Shown here piece by piece: positions 35,241 to 43,178 of a DNA stretch of 50,729 nt. Each line of letters opens with the position of its first letter. The first letter of the stretch is position 1. A model generated the notes under the pieces. It was not told where the DNA came from. It made no database searches and saw nothing but the letters and a program-made list of their open reading frames with translations. The position numbers were made by a program, and so were the translations under genes. The stretch spans positions 1-50,729 of the forward strand of contig NZ_VXJV01000018.1 in NCBI RefSeq assembly GCF_008692785.1, given 5' to 3'. The DNA is from Salmonella enterica subsp. diarizonae. Lineage in GTDB: Bacteria > Pseudomonadota > Gammaproteobacteria > Enterobacterales > Enterobacteriaceae.

Positions 35241-36025
35241 TGCCTATAGCAGATAAAAATAAACAACATACCGAAGCAAAAATGGTATCAGTACGTCACT
35301 TCGTTCACAGCGCTCAGCAGGGTAAAGGTGGTTGCGGTAAATCTGTCAGCACTGCCTTGTTGGGTATGTATAAAATTAGTAAAGGGGAAAGGCCACTCTG
35401 TATCGATACCGATCCGCTTAATCCGACTTTTTCGAATTATCAGAAACTGAACGTCCGCCAACTGGATATTATGGAAGGAGACGAGATTAATCAGCGCAAG
35501 CTGGATACCCTTATCCAGTGGATTGACGAATCCGGCGATACGGACATTATTATTGATAACGGAGCACCGTCTTTCATTCCGTTATCAAGCTATCTGATTA
35601 GCCAGCAAATCCCGTCCCTGCTTTACGAAATGGGTAAACAGCTAGTTATCCATATATCAATTGTCGGAGGTCAGGCACATGATTACACTGTGGAGGGGTT
35701 CAAGGCCATGGTGGAACAATACCCGTCAGAAACCCGCTTTGTTATCTGGCTTAATCCCTATTGGGGTCCAGTGGAATCCGATAAGGGTGTGCCATTCGAA
35801 AAATCAGAAGCCTATCTGACACATAAAGATAAGGTTGATGCCTTAATCCGATTGCCGACGCTCAAGAAAGAATTACACGGTCAGGATTTTGCTGACATGC
35901 TGGAGAATTACAAAACCTTTGATGAGGCGATTGAAGATAAATCATTGTCAATCATGGTTCGGCAGCGCCTGAAACAGGTTCGCTCCCTGATTTTCGAACA
36001 GCTTGATCTGGCAACGGTGATCTGA
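35240..36025 (+). CDS. traL: TraL, ParA/MinD-like ATPase
   Basis: A 261-aa P-loop protein: QQGKGGCGKSVSTALLG (deviant Walker A), LCIDTDPLNPTF, MEGDEIN, IIIDNGAPSFIPLSSYLISQ and WLNPYWGPVES, all as in RP4 TraL. Needed or helpful for transfer in RP4, exact role unclear. It overlaps traM by one base. An internal ATG at 35282 is an alternative start. Confidence 0.93.
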   Translation: MPIADKNKQHTEAKMVSVRHFVHSAQQGKGGCGKSVSTALLGMYKISKGERPLCIDTDPLNPTFSNYQKLNVRQLDIMEGDEINQRKLDTLIQWIDESGDTDIIIDNGAPSFIPLSSYLISQQIPSLLYEMGKQLVIHISIVGGQAHDYTVEGFKAMVEQYPSETRFVIWLNPYWGPVESDKGVPFEKSEAYLTHKDKVDALIRLPTLKKELHGQDFADMLENYKTFDEAIEDKSLSIMVRQRLKQVRSLIFEQLDLATVI

Positions 36026-36465
36026 TGGATGATAAGACGGAAGAACTCATTGCGCTCATTGCTAAAAAGCATGGTATAGCACTGGATGAAACCGATCCGA
36101 TTATGGTCGTTCCTACCCTGCTTCGTTATTTGCTGGATGAAAGCCAGGAGAAACAGAGTGAAATTCTGGATGAATTTAAATCCGAGCTACAAAGCGCCCT
36201 GATGCAGTGGGATTTCAGCGCGAAGGATAAGGCTGACCGCATCCTCAACGCCACGCTAAAGGCTAATACGGAGGTTATGGAGCGGGTTTTGACGTCTGCT
36301 GCCACAGAAACCGCTGTTATAATCAGAAAAGAAGTTCAGGACGAGATCAGAAAATCGCGGTCGCACGTAGAAGGGGCGAGGAAACTCGCCATGATGAATA
36401 TGGCGGCGGCGGTGATCACCTTAATGGCTGCTGCCGTCGCTTTCATTGCAACATTTTACAAGTGA
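36025..36465 (+). CDS. traM: TraM, membrane-anchored transfer protein
   Basis: A 146-aa protein like RP4 TraM in size and layout: N-terminal IALIAKKHGIALDETDPIMV (RP4: RHGMTVDATDPVLM), a helical middle and one C-terminal membrane helix (MAAAVITLMAAAVAFIATF). Its function in RP4 is only partly defined. It is the last gene of the traKLM operon; a tandem KorB site follows. Confidence 0.9.
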   Translation: MDDKTEELIALIAKKHGIALDETDPIMVVPTLLRYLLDESQEKQSEILDEFKSELQSALMQWDFSAKDKADRILNATLKANTEVMERVLTSAATETAVIIRKEVQDEIRKSRSHVEGARKLAMMNMAAAVITLMAAAVAFIATFYK

Positions 36466-36467
36466 CT

Positions 36468-36496
36468 ATTAGCCGCTAAGTTTTAGCGGCTAAAAA
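36468..36496. promoter_or_regulatory. Tandem KorB operators after traM
   Basis: An imperfect copy ATTAGCCGCTAAG (36468-36480) lies one base before an exact copy TTTAGCGGCTAAA (36482-36494). The small gene at 36516 follows, so this probably controls its promoter. Two adjacent KorB sites are unusual on this plasmid. Confidence 0.75.
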
Positions 36497-36515
36497 GTCC
36501 AAAGAGTGTGGTTAA

Positions 36516-36752
36516 ATGCAAAACATGTCACTGATGGATCAAACACTGCGTAAAATGAGAAAATATGGTAGTCAATCCGTCCAGGTAACACAGTCTTTGG
36601 AAGCGTTTGGCCGCTGTAAACCCCGTCCTGCTTTCCAGGACTGGATCTATCGCTTGAAGAAAGGCGAACGCTTGCCGCGAGGCCATTACTTTGCAGGCAA
36701 AAAACCAGGTCGCCCATTACAGATCATTGACGAGTTTTTTCATTCCCTGTGA
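36516..36752 (+). CDS. Unknown 78-aa basic protein
   Basis: Small, basic, soluble protein (LEAFGRCKPRPAFQDWIYRL, then LPRGHYFAGKKPGRPLQI). Its start lies 20 bases after the double KorB site, so it is likely to be KorB-regulated and thus a backbone gene. No function is recognised; the basic, Pro/Gly-rich end would fit nucleic-acid binding. The stretch up to kfrA (36753-36884) holds a 34-bp palindrome. Confidence 0.6.
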   Translation: MQNMSLMDQTLRKMRKYGSQSVQVTQSLEAFGRCKPRPAFQDWIYRLKKGERLPRGHYFAGKKPGRPLQIIDEFFHSL

Positions 36753-36800
36753 AATCCGCTTTTTCACGCCATTAGGCAAAACGCGCATAGCACCTTCATG

Positions 36801-36834
36801 CTTAATGCTAATGTACGCGTATATTAGCATTAAG
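36801..36834. repeat. 34-bp near-perfect palindrome, second copy
   Basis: The half-site CTTAATGCTAATGTACG is mirrored with one mismatch. The core TTAATGCTAATGTA is identical to the palindrome at 15367-15398. It lies between the convergent ends of the 78-aa gene and kfrA, so it is unlikely to be a promoter operator here. No T-tract follows. Confidence 0.8.
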
Positions 36835-36884
36835 CAATATACCGATCAAATGAACTGACCGGATATATAAGGGAGCCAGACAGT

Positions 36885-37943
36885 CTATTTAGTACTTTTT
36901 GTTCTCACCGCTGCAGGTTCATTTTTTCCGGCAAGCAAAGCTGTCAACTGGTCGTTCAGCGTTTTCAGCGCCCTGAGTTCACCTGTCATGACCGCCTTTG
37001 CTTCCCGCGCATCCGTTGCTTCTTTCAGCGCTGTTTGACGGGCTTTCAGTTCAGAATCCAGCCGTTTTTGCAGGTCGCTTTCGCTCCGGGTATGTTGCGC
37101 CTTAATCTCTTTAATTTCGCCTGTGTGCTGCTCTCTGGCACTCTGCAACTCTGCTGCATGGCGTGTAGTGGCTTCTGCCAGTTTATTCTCGACCGCATCG
37201 AGCCGCTTTTGCAGATCGCTTTCACTCCGGGCATGTTGCCCCTTAAGTTCCTTAATTTCCCCTGCGTGCAGCTCCCTGACGCACTGCAATTCTGTCGAAT
37301 GGCGCGTAGTAGCCTCGACCAGTTTATTCTCGGCCGCATCAAGCCGTTTTTGCAGGTCTGCCTGTTGCTGCCGGTGTTGTTCAGCGGCCTCTTTTCCGGC
37401 CTTCTCTGATTCACCAAGCTGTTTCTCTGTCGCGGTCAGACGTTCCCGCAGTTGAGCCAGTTCGACGGCCTGAGCCTGCTCTTTCCCCCGACTGTCGTCC
37501 AGCGCCGCCAGTGTGGTGCTGTGTTCGTCCCGCAGGGTATCCAGTGTTTCTTCCAGATCGTCAACGGTCTGTGCGGCGTCGGCCAGCTCGCGCTCGGCCT
37601 GTGCGGTCTGTTCACCCGCCGCGCGGGTCACTTCGGCTACCCGCCGTTCGGCGGCTCTGACAGCCTTATCATTTAACTCGGTAGCTAACTGGCTGATACG
37701 TTCGGCCAGTGCTGACGATACGGCCTTAACTTCTTCGGCCACTTCAACGGGCAACTCGGCCACAGGCTCGGCGGTGACTTCTGTCTGTGATGAAACATAT
37801 TCATCCCACACCTGCTTAAGCCGCCCCGGATTACCCCCGCCAACCCGGTTACGCAACGCAAAGCCGGTAATGTTCCGCCCATCAGCCTGAAGTGCCAGAC
37901 CAGCCTCAATAATCTGTTGTGGTTCAAATGTAACAGGTCTCAT
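36885..37943 (-). CDS. kfrA: KfrA, plasmid-type DNA-binding coiled-coil protein
   Basis: A 352-aa protein with an N-terminal DNA-binding part (about residues 1-75, VTFEPQQIIEAGLALQADGR, then RNRVGGGNPGRLKQVWDEYV) and a very long Ala/Glu/Gln-rich coiled coil, as in KfrA of IncP and IncW. It contains internal repeats such as ENKLVEATTRHSTELQ / ENKLAEATTRHAAELQ and RSESDLQKRLDA copies. It autoregulates and supports segregation. ATG 37943, with GGGGGCG upstream, replaces a longer frame. The AACT tandem tract and KorA/KorB sites lie in its promoter region. Confidence 0.92.
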   Translation of the reverse strand: MRPVTFEPQQIIEAGLALQADGRNITGFALRNRVGGGNPGRLKQVWDEYVSSQTEVTAEPVAELPVEVAEEVKAVSSALAERISQLATELNDKAVRAAERRVAEVTRAAGEQTAQAERELADAAQTVDDLEETLDTLRDEHSTTLAALDDSRGKEQAQAVELAQLRERLTATEKQLGESEKAGKEAAEQHRQQQADLQKRLDAAENKLVEATTRHSTELQCVRELHAGEIKELKGQHARSESDLQKRLDAVENKLAEATTRHAAELQSAREQHTGEIKEIKAQHTRSESDLQKRLDSELKARQTALKEATDAREAKAVMTGELRALKTLNDQLTALLAGKNEPAAVRTKSTK

Positions 37944-38001
37944 GATATCGCCCCCAAATATGAACTGTACATTCATTATACACAAAACAAATAAAAAAAC
38001 A

Positions 38002-38074
<73 letters not shown>

Positions 38075-38097
38075 GCGTGACGTTGTAACCACAACAA

Positions 38098-38138
38098 TTT
38101 TAGCGGCTAAAATTTCACGGTTATTTGTTTAGCTAAAA
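38098..38138. promoter_or_regulatory. KorB and KorA operators of the kfrA promoter
   Basis: Exact TTTAGCGGCTAAA at 38098-38110 and a near-perfect KorA site GTTTAGCTAAAA at 38127-38138, upstream of kfrA and of the RNA candidate at 38180. RK2 kfrA is under KorA control. Confidence 0.8.
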
Positions 38139-38179
38139 AAAGACATTGCAATACATGAATTGATGATGTATATTTTTTT

Positions 38180-38320
38180 GACGGTCTGGTGAGGTTTAGG
38201 CAACCTCCCTGTAAGGCGGGAAAGCGGAATGCAGCCATATGTAGTCAGATCGTGAAGTTTGTTGTAGCGTGCCTTATCGCCAACCGGCCTGAACCCCGTT
38301 TATCGGGGTTCCGCTGTTTT
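38180..38320 (+). ncRNA. Candidate small RNA with terminator
   Basis: The 436-bp stretch 37944-38379 contains no gene. On the plus strand a possible promoter (TTGCAA near 38146, then an AT-rich -10) is followed by GAGGTT-TAGGC-AACCTC (38190s), other short stems, and a terminator hairpin GAACCCCG-TTTAT-CGGGGTTC at 38291-38311 with a T-run. This has the outline of a roughly 140-nt RNA divergent from kfrA. No known RNA family is recognised; it shares only a short CGGAATG motif with the candidate at 15990. Confidence 0.4.
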
Positions 38321-38348
38321 TAGGGGGCAGGAATTGTTGCTGAAAAAA

Positions 38349-38369
38349 AATCCCCGCATGGCGGGGATT
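38349..38369 (-). terminator. Terminator of the fic-kfrC transcript
   Basis: AATCCCCGC-ATG-GCGGGGATT with, on the minus strand, a run of T immediately after, directly downstream of the gene ending at 38380. Confidence 0.8.
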
Positions 38370-38379
38370 CTGTAGCTGA

Positions 38380-39057
38380 TCAAGTTATTGTTCTTGTAAG
38401 GCTCAGACCATTACTCCTACCCAACGATGGTGCCTGTTCTTTTTGTAGCTTTTCTTTCTGCTCTTTCGCCTGTCGCCGCATCAGATTTTCATGCGCACGG
38501 TGTGCGGCCCGCATTTCATCCCAGCCTTCGGCCAGGTCTGGTTTTTCATACCGTACTTTTGCCGTCGCCAGTTCATGTATGCGTGGGCCATGCAATCCCA
38601 TACCGCCATGGATTTCTTTGACCGCTTCGAGCCTGTTCTGCAGACGACTCAGTAATGACTGCTGCTGCTGTACCTGCGACTGCCATTTCGTTTTCTGTCC
38701 GGGTAGAGCCAGAAATCCAGGCTGGCGACTCATCATTTGCTGCAGGATCGCTTCCTGTTTGCCTATCAGCGACTCCAGGCGGTTTTCAAGGTTTTCTGCC
38801 TGTGTCTCTTTTTCCGCTACTGCCGCTTCTACCGCATCCTTATATTCCTGCCCGATGTTACCGGCGTCAGTTTGCGAATCCTGCAAATGGGATGGGTCAT
38901 TGATCAGCTGCTGCTCGTCATGCAGCTGCTGTACCTGCTCCTGGATATTTACGGCTTCCGACTCTGCGAGAAGGTCAGGTTTAATATCAGACTGCTGACG
39001 AGGGGGGGAAGTATCCCGGACCGCGCCGGGATTTTTAAATGTGGTAGTTGGTTTCAT
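38380..39057 (-). CDS. kfrC: KfrC-like coiled-coil protein
   Basis: A 225-aa hydrophilic helical protein with Gln/Glu-rich coiled coils (QEQVQQLHDEQQLINDPSHL; KWQSQVQQQQSLLSRLQNRL) and an end KPDLAEGWDEMRAAHRAHEN that resembles the C-terminal part of KfrC as I remember it. RK2 has kfrA-kfrB-kfrC in this area and this gene is close to kfrA and directly after the Fic-KfrB fusion. RK2 KfrC is longer. A role in partition complex formation with KfrA is inferred from the family. Confidence 0.55.
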   Translation of the reverse strand: MKPTTTFKNPGAVRDTSPPRQQSDIKPDLLAESEAVNIQEQVQQLHDEQQLINDPSHLQDSQTDAGNIGQEYKDAVEAAVAEKETQAENLENRLESLIGKQEAILQQMMSRQPGFLALPGQKTKWQSQVQQQQSLLSRLQNRLEAVKEIHGGMGLHGPRIHELATAKVRYEKPDLAEGWDEMRAAHRAHENLMRRQAKEQKEKLQKEQAPSLGRSNGLSLTRTIT

Positions 39058-39078
39058 CCGGGACTCCTACGCTATTCG

Positions 39079-40095
39079 CTATCTGGAGAACTTCCGGCCC
39101 TGCTTCTCTGTGGCTGCTGCTACCTGAGCTTTACCGGAAGTCTGGTCATACGAAATACTCTTTTCCGTACCTATTTCTGGCAGTTTATCGAAATATTGGC
39201 GGTCGTGCTTGAAAATCTGCTTACCGACCTGCTGATATACTGATTGTTTATCTGCGTGTAAAATCGGACCATTATAAGAATTAGTTTTATCCGGCTCCCT
39301 GGACAGATAAAGCGGGTAGATGCCTGGCTTTATACTGCCTGCTTTATCAACGTTGTCATTTTTCCATTTGCCTGCATCTCCACTTTGCAGCACGCGCTGG
39401 CCGTTCATGACAAGAACACGTTGTTTGCTCATGTCGGTGTTACTCCTGGTGTTATCGTCAATCGTTTGTGTCGGTGGGACAGGACTGACTGCTTTTTTTA
39501 TAATGTCAGTCAGCATGGATGAATCTGCGTTGATAACGGCCACATCACGCGCAAGATACAGTTTTAGTCTTGCATCATCATCTGTTGCCACCATAGACCA
39601 GTTCAGGTTCATACCGGCGTTTAAGGCCAGGTCTGACATAAACTGTCTCAGTGTCCGGCTGTTCCCCTCTCTGAATGGATGCAAAGCATCAAACTCGCTG
39701 TAATAATGTCCGAGACGCTCTGCCATTTTTTCGGGGGCCATTCTGTGAAAGAATTGCTCTTTCTCCAACATTTGAAAAAGTTTACTTAACTCTGGTTCAA
39801 TGTAGGCTGAATCAGCATATACCACCTGATTCCCCAACCGCTCTTTGACCATCATCCCGGTATTTTCCCGGAATTCTCCGGCCCAGGGATAAATGCCAGT
39901 AAAAATGCGTTTGTGAGTTTCCTTGAGGCGCTGTTCATCGAAGGGCCCAAGGATGGGACTTTCTTCCAGTTGTGACAAATTAAGCGCTACTGTGTCTCGC
40001 TCAAATGCTTCAAGCTGTTTTTTATCCCTGATATCAGCCGTATTGATAAGAACATCAGTACCCGGATAAAAATAAGGGTCTTTATTATCACTCAT
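39079..40095 (-). CDS. Fic-domain toxin fused to a KfrB-like C-terminal domain
   Basis: A 338-aa protein. Residues 1-205 are a Fic (AMP-transferase) domain: the flap GEFRENTGMMVKERLGNQVV and catalytic HPFREGNSRTLRQF with its His, Gly-Asn and Arg. Residues 220-338 (RVLVMNGQRVLQSGDAGKWK, then IKPGIYPLYLSREPDK and YNGPILHADKQSVYQQVGK) look like KfrB of IncP plasmids. The antitoxin gene just upstream overlaps by four bases and carries the inhibitory motif. Known VbhT of Bartonella combines Fic with a secretion signal; here the partner is a plasmid partition-associated domain. Catalytic residues look intact. Confidence 0.85.
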   Translation of the reverse strand: MSDNKDPYFYPGTDVLINTADIRDKKQLEAFERDTVALNLSQLEESPILGPFDEQRLKETHKRIFTGIYPWAGEFRENTGMMVKERLGNQVVYADSAYIEPELSKLFQMLEKEQFFHRMAPEKMAERLGHYYSEFDALHPFREGNSRTLRQFMSDLALNAGMNLNWSMVATDDDARLKLYLARDVAVINADSSMLTDIIKKAVSPVPPTQTIDDNTRSNTDMSKQRVLVMNGQRVLQSGDAGKWKNDNVDKAGSIKPGIYPLYLSREPDKTNSYNGPILHADKQSVYQQVGKQIFKHDRQYFDKLPEIGTEKSISYDQTSGKAQVAAATEKQGRKFSR

Positions 40096-40289
40096 ACCTG
40101 GTTTTGTTTTGCACGTTGAGCGTGATATTCGTATATCTCTGCTCTGCCCTGCTCGTAAGTAATATCACCGGCAATGATACGTTGTTTGATACCTTCATAG
40201 AGAGAAGTTCCGCTAGGGTCCATTCCTTCAAGCCGCAGACTTGCCTCAGCTTTTTCGAATCCTCCTGCCCTGACTGAACTTTTAGACAT
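40092..40289 (-). CDS. VbhA-type antitoxin
   Basis: A 65-aa protein: ASLRLEGMDPSGTSLYEGIK, then GDITYEQGRAEIYEYH. SLRLEG matches the (S/T)xxxE(G/N) inhibition motif that plugs the Fic active site in VbhA-type antitoxins. It stops inside the start of the fic gene (ATGA overlap), so antitoxin is made first. A KorA/KorB operator pair lies upstream at 40310-40344. Confidence 0.88.
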   Translation of the reverse strand: MSKSSVRAGGFEKAEASLRLEGMDPSGTSLYEGIKQRIIAGDITYEQGRAEIYEYHAQRAKQNQV

Positions 40290-40309
40290 GGTTCCTCCGG
40301 TAACAATTT

Positions 40310-40344
40310 GTTTAGCTATATATTATAATATTTTAGCGGCTAAA
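40310..40344. promoter_or_regulatory. KorA and KorB operators of the antitoxin-fic operon
   Basis: GTTTAGCTATAT (40310-40321) and exact TTTAGCGGCTAAA (40332-40344) upstream of the antitoxin start at 40289. The toxin-antitoxin pair is thus wired into the backbone global regulators. Confidence 0.8.
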
Positions 40345-40370
40345 ATCATGCAATACTGCAAAATTATCAA

Positions 40371-40396
40371 AAAAATCCCGCCATCGCGGGATTTTT
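40371..40396. terminator. Terminator between korB and the antitoxin operon
   Basis: AAAAATCCCG-CCATCG-CGGGATTTTT just after the korB stop (40415), oriented to end leftward korA-incC-korB transcription. Confidence 0.85.
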
Positions 40397-40414
40397 AGCA
40401 AGTAGTGATAATCA

Positions 40415-41428
40415 TTATCCTTCCATAAGGCAAATAATTTTCACATTTTCGAGATTTAATTCTTCTTCCACCCCCGTTGAATCAAATTTAATCCAGGCCA
40501 ATCCCTCTTCGCTTGGACGTTTAGTGAGGATCAAACGCCCCTGCTCCCCCATGTACTCCACGATGACAATTGCCTTTTTAAATTTATCAGGGTCCGTTTC
40601 CTTTTCTGGCGTCTTACGGACCTTATCTGTTACATCGTTATTATCATGACCATCAGTTTCTTCCTCATCAGCATCTGCATCTGCACGACCGTTAAAAGCG
40701 TCAATGGTGTCAGGATCGCGCTTACTGGATTCTTTTTCATCAAGAAACTCACGGAAAACCTTAACCGCACTACGGGTAATATCTTCACCTTCATTTTCTT
40801 CAAGTAGCTTTTGAACTTCTTCCTGATCTTGCTTATACGCCGTAACCAGTTCATTAACTACTGTAACATCACGGATTAGACCACTATTAAAAGCATCCGC
40901 AATACAATCAGGTAGATCCAGTAACGCGGCGTGCTGAGTAACAAACGCTGGCGACTTGCCAAGCGTTTTAGCTATCTGAGATTTCGATACACCTGCCGCC
41001 AGTTTACGGCCAATGTGTACGGCGATTTCACGCGCGGTCAGATCATTACGCTGGATATTTTCAATAACCTGATCATCGTCAGAATAATCATTATCAATAA
41101 ATGCCGGGATCTGCTTTTTACCTGCAGCTTTACTTCCACGCCAGCGGCGCTCACCATGATTTATAACATAGCGTCCTGGTTTGTCTGGATTCTCACGCAC
41201 AGATATCGGCATTTTCACACCACGCGCTTTAATGGTTCCGGCCAGTTCGTTAATGGATTCATCTGAGAATCCTGGATTATCCTGCTGGCGCGGCTGATTT
41301 GGGTCTGGATCGATTGCATCTACATTCAGCATCAGTGGTTTCCCATCAGCTCCTGCAGACGCATCAAGAAAGTCTGAGAGATCACCAACGGTATCAAGGC
41401 CAAGGCCGGAAGAATTTTTTTTAGTCAT
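40415..41428 (-). CDS. korB: KorB, ParB-type global regulator and partition protein
   Basis: Binds TTTAGCSGCTAAA, represses backbone operons and works with IncC in partition. ParB features: ISVRENPDKPGRYVINHGER, then RNDLTAREIAVHIGRKLAAG, then the helix-turn-helix KSQIAKTLGKSPAFVTQHAA and a C-terminal SH3-like dimer part. Residues about 210-280 are acidic linker. At 337 aa it is near the RK2 KorB length. It overlaps incC by one base. Confidence 0.95.
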   Translation of the reverse strand: MTKKNSSGLGLDTVGDLSDFLDASAGADGKPLMLNVDAIDPDPNQPRQQDNPGFSDESINELAGTIKARGVKMPISVRENPDKPGRYVINHGERRWRGSKAAGKKQIPAFIDNDYSDDDQVIENIQRNDLTAREIAVHIGRKLAAGVSKSQIAKTLGKSPAFVTQHAALLDLPDCIADAFNSGLIRDVTVVNELVTAYKQDQEEVQKLLEENEGEDITRSAVKVFREFLDEKESSKRDPDTIDAFNGRADADADEEETDGHDNNDVTDKVRKTPEKETDPDKFKKAIVIVEYMGEQGRLILTKRPSEEGLAWIKFDSTGVEEELNLENVKIICLMEG

Positions 41429-42192
41429 TATGCAATCTCCATCTTAGTAAAAACATGATCGGCCAGTGCTCTCATTTCCTGGCTGGCTTTACGTGCTGCT
41501 GTCTTCTTTATTTTCCAGACAGGGACATGTGAAGCCAGTGCATCAGCAATGCTGCTTCGCAACCCGACAGACACAGGAACCATTAACGTAGGGTAGGCCG
41601 TCTGCAGCTCCTGCAGGTGGTTTACATGGCGAGGATTGCGGCCATCTACCTTACTTGGAACCATACCAATAAATTCCAGCTTGCTGTTCATTTTGCGTTT
41701 CACCTGGGTGAAGGTGGTAAGCATCTTTTTAATACCCTGAATTGAGTACACCTCAAGCTCAATAGGGCATACCACAAAATCAGCGCTCGCCAGCGCAACG
41801 ATAAGCGCATTGTTAACCGTAGGCGCTGTATCAATCAGGCAGACGTCAAAGCCACTGTCGGCCAACTGCTGCAGGTTATGGCGGAACTGCTTCACCATTG
41901 CCGGCAGATTTAGTTTTTCTACGTTTGCCAGTTGAATATCCGACTCAATGAGAGAAATACCGCTCTCAGGCATTTGGGTAAAGCGAGTTGGCTCGATCTC
42001 GCCCCACATTTCATTCGCTTTAATGCCGGACGAGAACTGTTTCAGAGTAAAAGAGGCGTTGCCCTGGGTATCCATATCGATTACAGCAACCCGCTTGCCT
42101 CGTTCTGAAAAATCAAATGCCAGATGAACCAGGGTGGAAGTCTTGCCAACTCCCCCTTTTTGATTTGCTGTAACCAATACTTTCATAGCCAT
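41428..42192 (-). CDS. incC: IncC, ParA-type partition ATPase
   Basis: Walker ATPase partner of KorB: VLVTANQKGGVGKTSTLVHL (deviant Walker A with signature Lys), VAVIDMDTQGNAS, then CLIDTAPTVNNALIVALASA. Its 254 residues match the short IncC2 form of RK2; no long N-terminal extension precedes. It starts two bases after the korA stop; ATG 42186 is an alternative. Confidence 0.95.
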   Translation of the reverse strand: MAMKVLVTANQKGGVGKTSTLVHLAFDFSERGKRVAVIDMDTQGNASFTLKQFSSGIKANEMWGEIEPTRFTQMPESGISLIESDIQLANVEKLNLPAMVKQFRHNLQQLADSGFDVCLIDTAPTVNNALIVALASADFVVCPIELEVYSIQGIKKMLTTFTQVKRKMNSKLEFIGMVPSKVDGRNPRHVNHLQELQTAYPTLMVPVSVGLRSSIADALASHVPVWKIKKTAARKASQEMRALADHVFTKMEIA

Positions 42193-42194
42193 CG

Positions 42195-42548
42195 CTATTC
42201 TTCCTGTTTACGTTTTGCCTCGTCAGCCCACTTTTTAACAATGAAAGCCTGCCGTTCCGGTAACACGACTTCAACACGTACAAAACCGTCAGGTACTTCT
42301 TGTTTATAGGCATCCCACACTCGGTTAACCGCCTGCGAAACAGCCCCGCGAGAAATATCCAGTGTTTCAACAAAATACTTCTGCGGCTTCCCGTCAACCA
42401 GTACACCGTAAGCTATATCAAGCGTTTGCTTGCCAACATTCAGGCTTCGGGTAACTCTTGCAAAAACCTCTTCTGTCAGGCGTTTTTTTTCACTTTTTTC
42501 ATCGCCACTTTTGGCTATTTGCGGGTCATTACTATTAAACGTCATCAT
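42195..42548 (-). CDS. korA: KorA, global repressor
   Basis: A 117-aa repressor that binds GTTTAGCTAAAC. The helix-turn-helix is in VETLDISRGAVSQAVNRVWD; the C-terminal dimer part is PDGFVRVEVVLPERQAFIVK, shared with TrbA and KlcB here. RK2 KorA is about 100 aa and has the same design. It leads the korA-incC-korB operon and controls its own promoter (42599-42643). Confidence 0.94.
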   Translation of the reverse strand: MMTFNSNDPQIAKSGDEKSEKKRLTEEVFARVTRSLNVGKQTLDIAYGVLVDGKPQKYFVETLDISRGAVSQAVNRVWDAYKQEVPDGFVRVEVVLPERQAFIVKKWADEAKRKQEE

Positions 42549-42598
42549 AAATTCACTTCCAGATTCAACGTCTTTGACTCAATGACACCACAAACATA

Positions 42599-42643
42599 GT
42601 TTAGCTAAACTATGTTTATTGGTCAATCATTTTAGCCGCTAAA
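42599..42643. promoter_or_regulatory. korA promoter operators (perfect KorA site plus KorB site)
   Basis: GTTTAGCTAAAC (42599-42610) is a perfect KorA palindrome, extended to 20-plus bases by flanks AACATA/TATGTT, and TTTAGCCGCTAAA (42631-42643) is an exact KorB site. This is the autoregulated promoter of korA-incC-korB. Confidence 0.9.
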
Positions 42644-42763
42644 ATTCATTTTTTCGTGGATATAACGAAAATAAGGGTGACCATTTTTTTCTGTGAAACA
42701 CTCTCGATGAAAATCACATTAAAAATTTCAAAAGTGCTTTCCTGATGCTCCTATAATCTCATT

Positions 42764-42790
42764 GTTTAGCTAAATTAAATTTAGCTAAAC
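42764..42790. promoter_or_regulatory. Paired KorA half-perfect sites at a rightward promoter-like sequence
   Basis: GTTTAGCTAAAT (42764-42775) and its mirror ATTTAGCTAAAC (42779-42790) make a 27-bp palindrome. TATAAT at about 42752 precedes it, suggesting a rightward promoter with KorA control. The sequence downstream is a Tn3-type repeat, so no backbone gene is left to express. Confidence 0.65.
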
Positions 42791-42826
42791 AATAATATCA
42801 GTGCAAGAACTTTAAAGTGGGGTTGT

Positions 42827-43033
42827 AGGGTTCGACGCTCAACGGAGCGAAAACTCACGTTAGGCGTGAAAGGTTGTCTGAAAAATCGATTTATGGACAG
42901 CTGTGTCCGTTAAATGCCATTTAGCGATTAAAAACACTCTGTTTTGAGCGCGTTTTTCACTGTCCACAATGTTTTGATTTATCGGACAAAAAGTCCTTAA
43001 CGTGTGAAACCGTTCCGTTGAGCGTCAACCCCC
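42827..43033. mobile_element. Tn3-derived miniature element (TIME-like) with res-like sites
   Basis: A 38-bp left repeat (42827-42864, GACGCTCAACGGAGCGAAAA then CTCACGTTAGG) faces a right repeat (42996-43033, reading inward GGTTGACGCTCAACGGAACG and ending CACGTTAAG). Both resemble the 38-bp Tn3 end (GACGCTCAGTGGAACGAAAA, CTCACGTTAAG). Inside, TGTCTG..TGGACA (about 42876-42899) and TGTCC-N18-GGACA (42961-42988) resemble resolvase subsites. There is no transposase gene. I see no matching 5-bp target duplication. Confidence 0.75.
42928..42990. repeat. 63-bp repeat with res-like subsite, copy 1
   Basis: Matches 44480-44542 with three mismatches. It contains the TGTCC...GGACA subsite. Copy 1 lies inside the miniature element, copy 2 before the second Tn3-type right end. 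Confidence 0.85.
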
Positions 43034-43178
43034 TAATGGGAGCGAAGCTACAAAATGCGACATCTGACTCTGATTAAGTTGCCCCCCTGGAAATGTAAAT
43101 TATCCCCCACTAAATTCCTTATGTAACACTACGGCCAGTGCCGATGGATTTTCCCAGGACATTGAGTGTCCAGCTTCT

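Noticed and set aside
36885..37985. Extended kfrA start at 37985 and plus-strand frames opposite it
   Set aside because: The extension has no ribosome site, while ATG 37943 has one; the plus-strand frames are Cys/Ser-rich shadows of the coiled coil.
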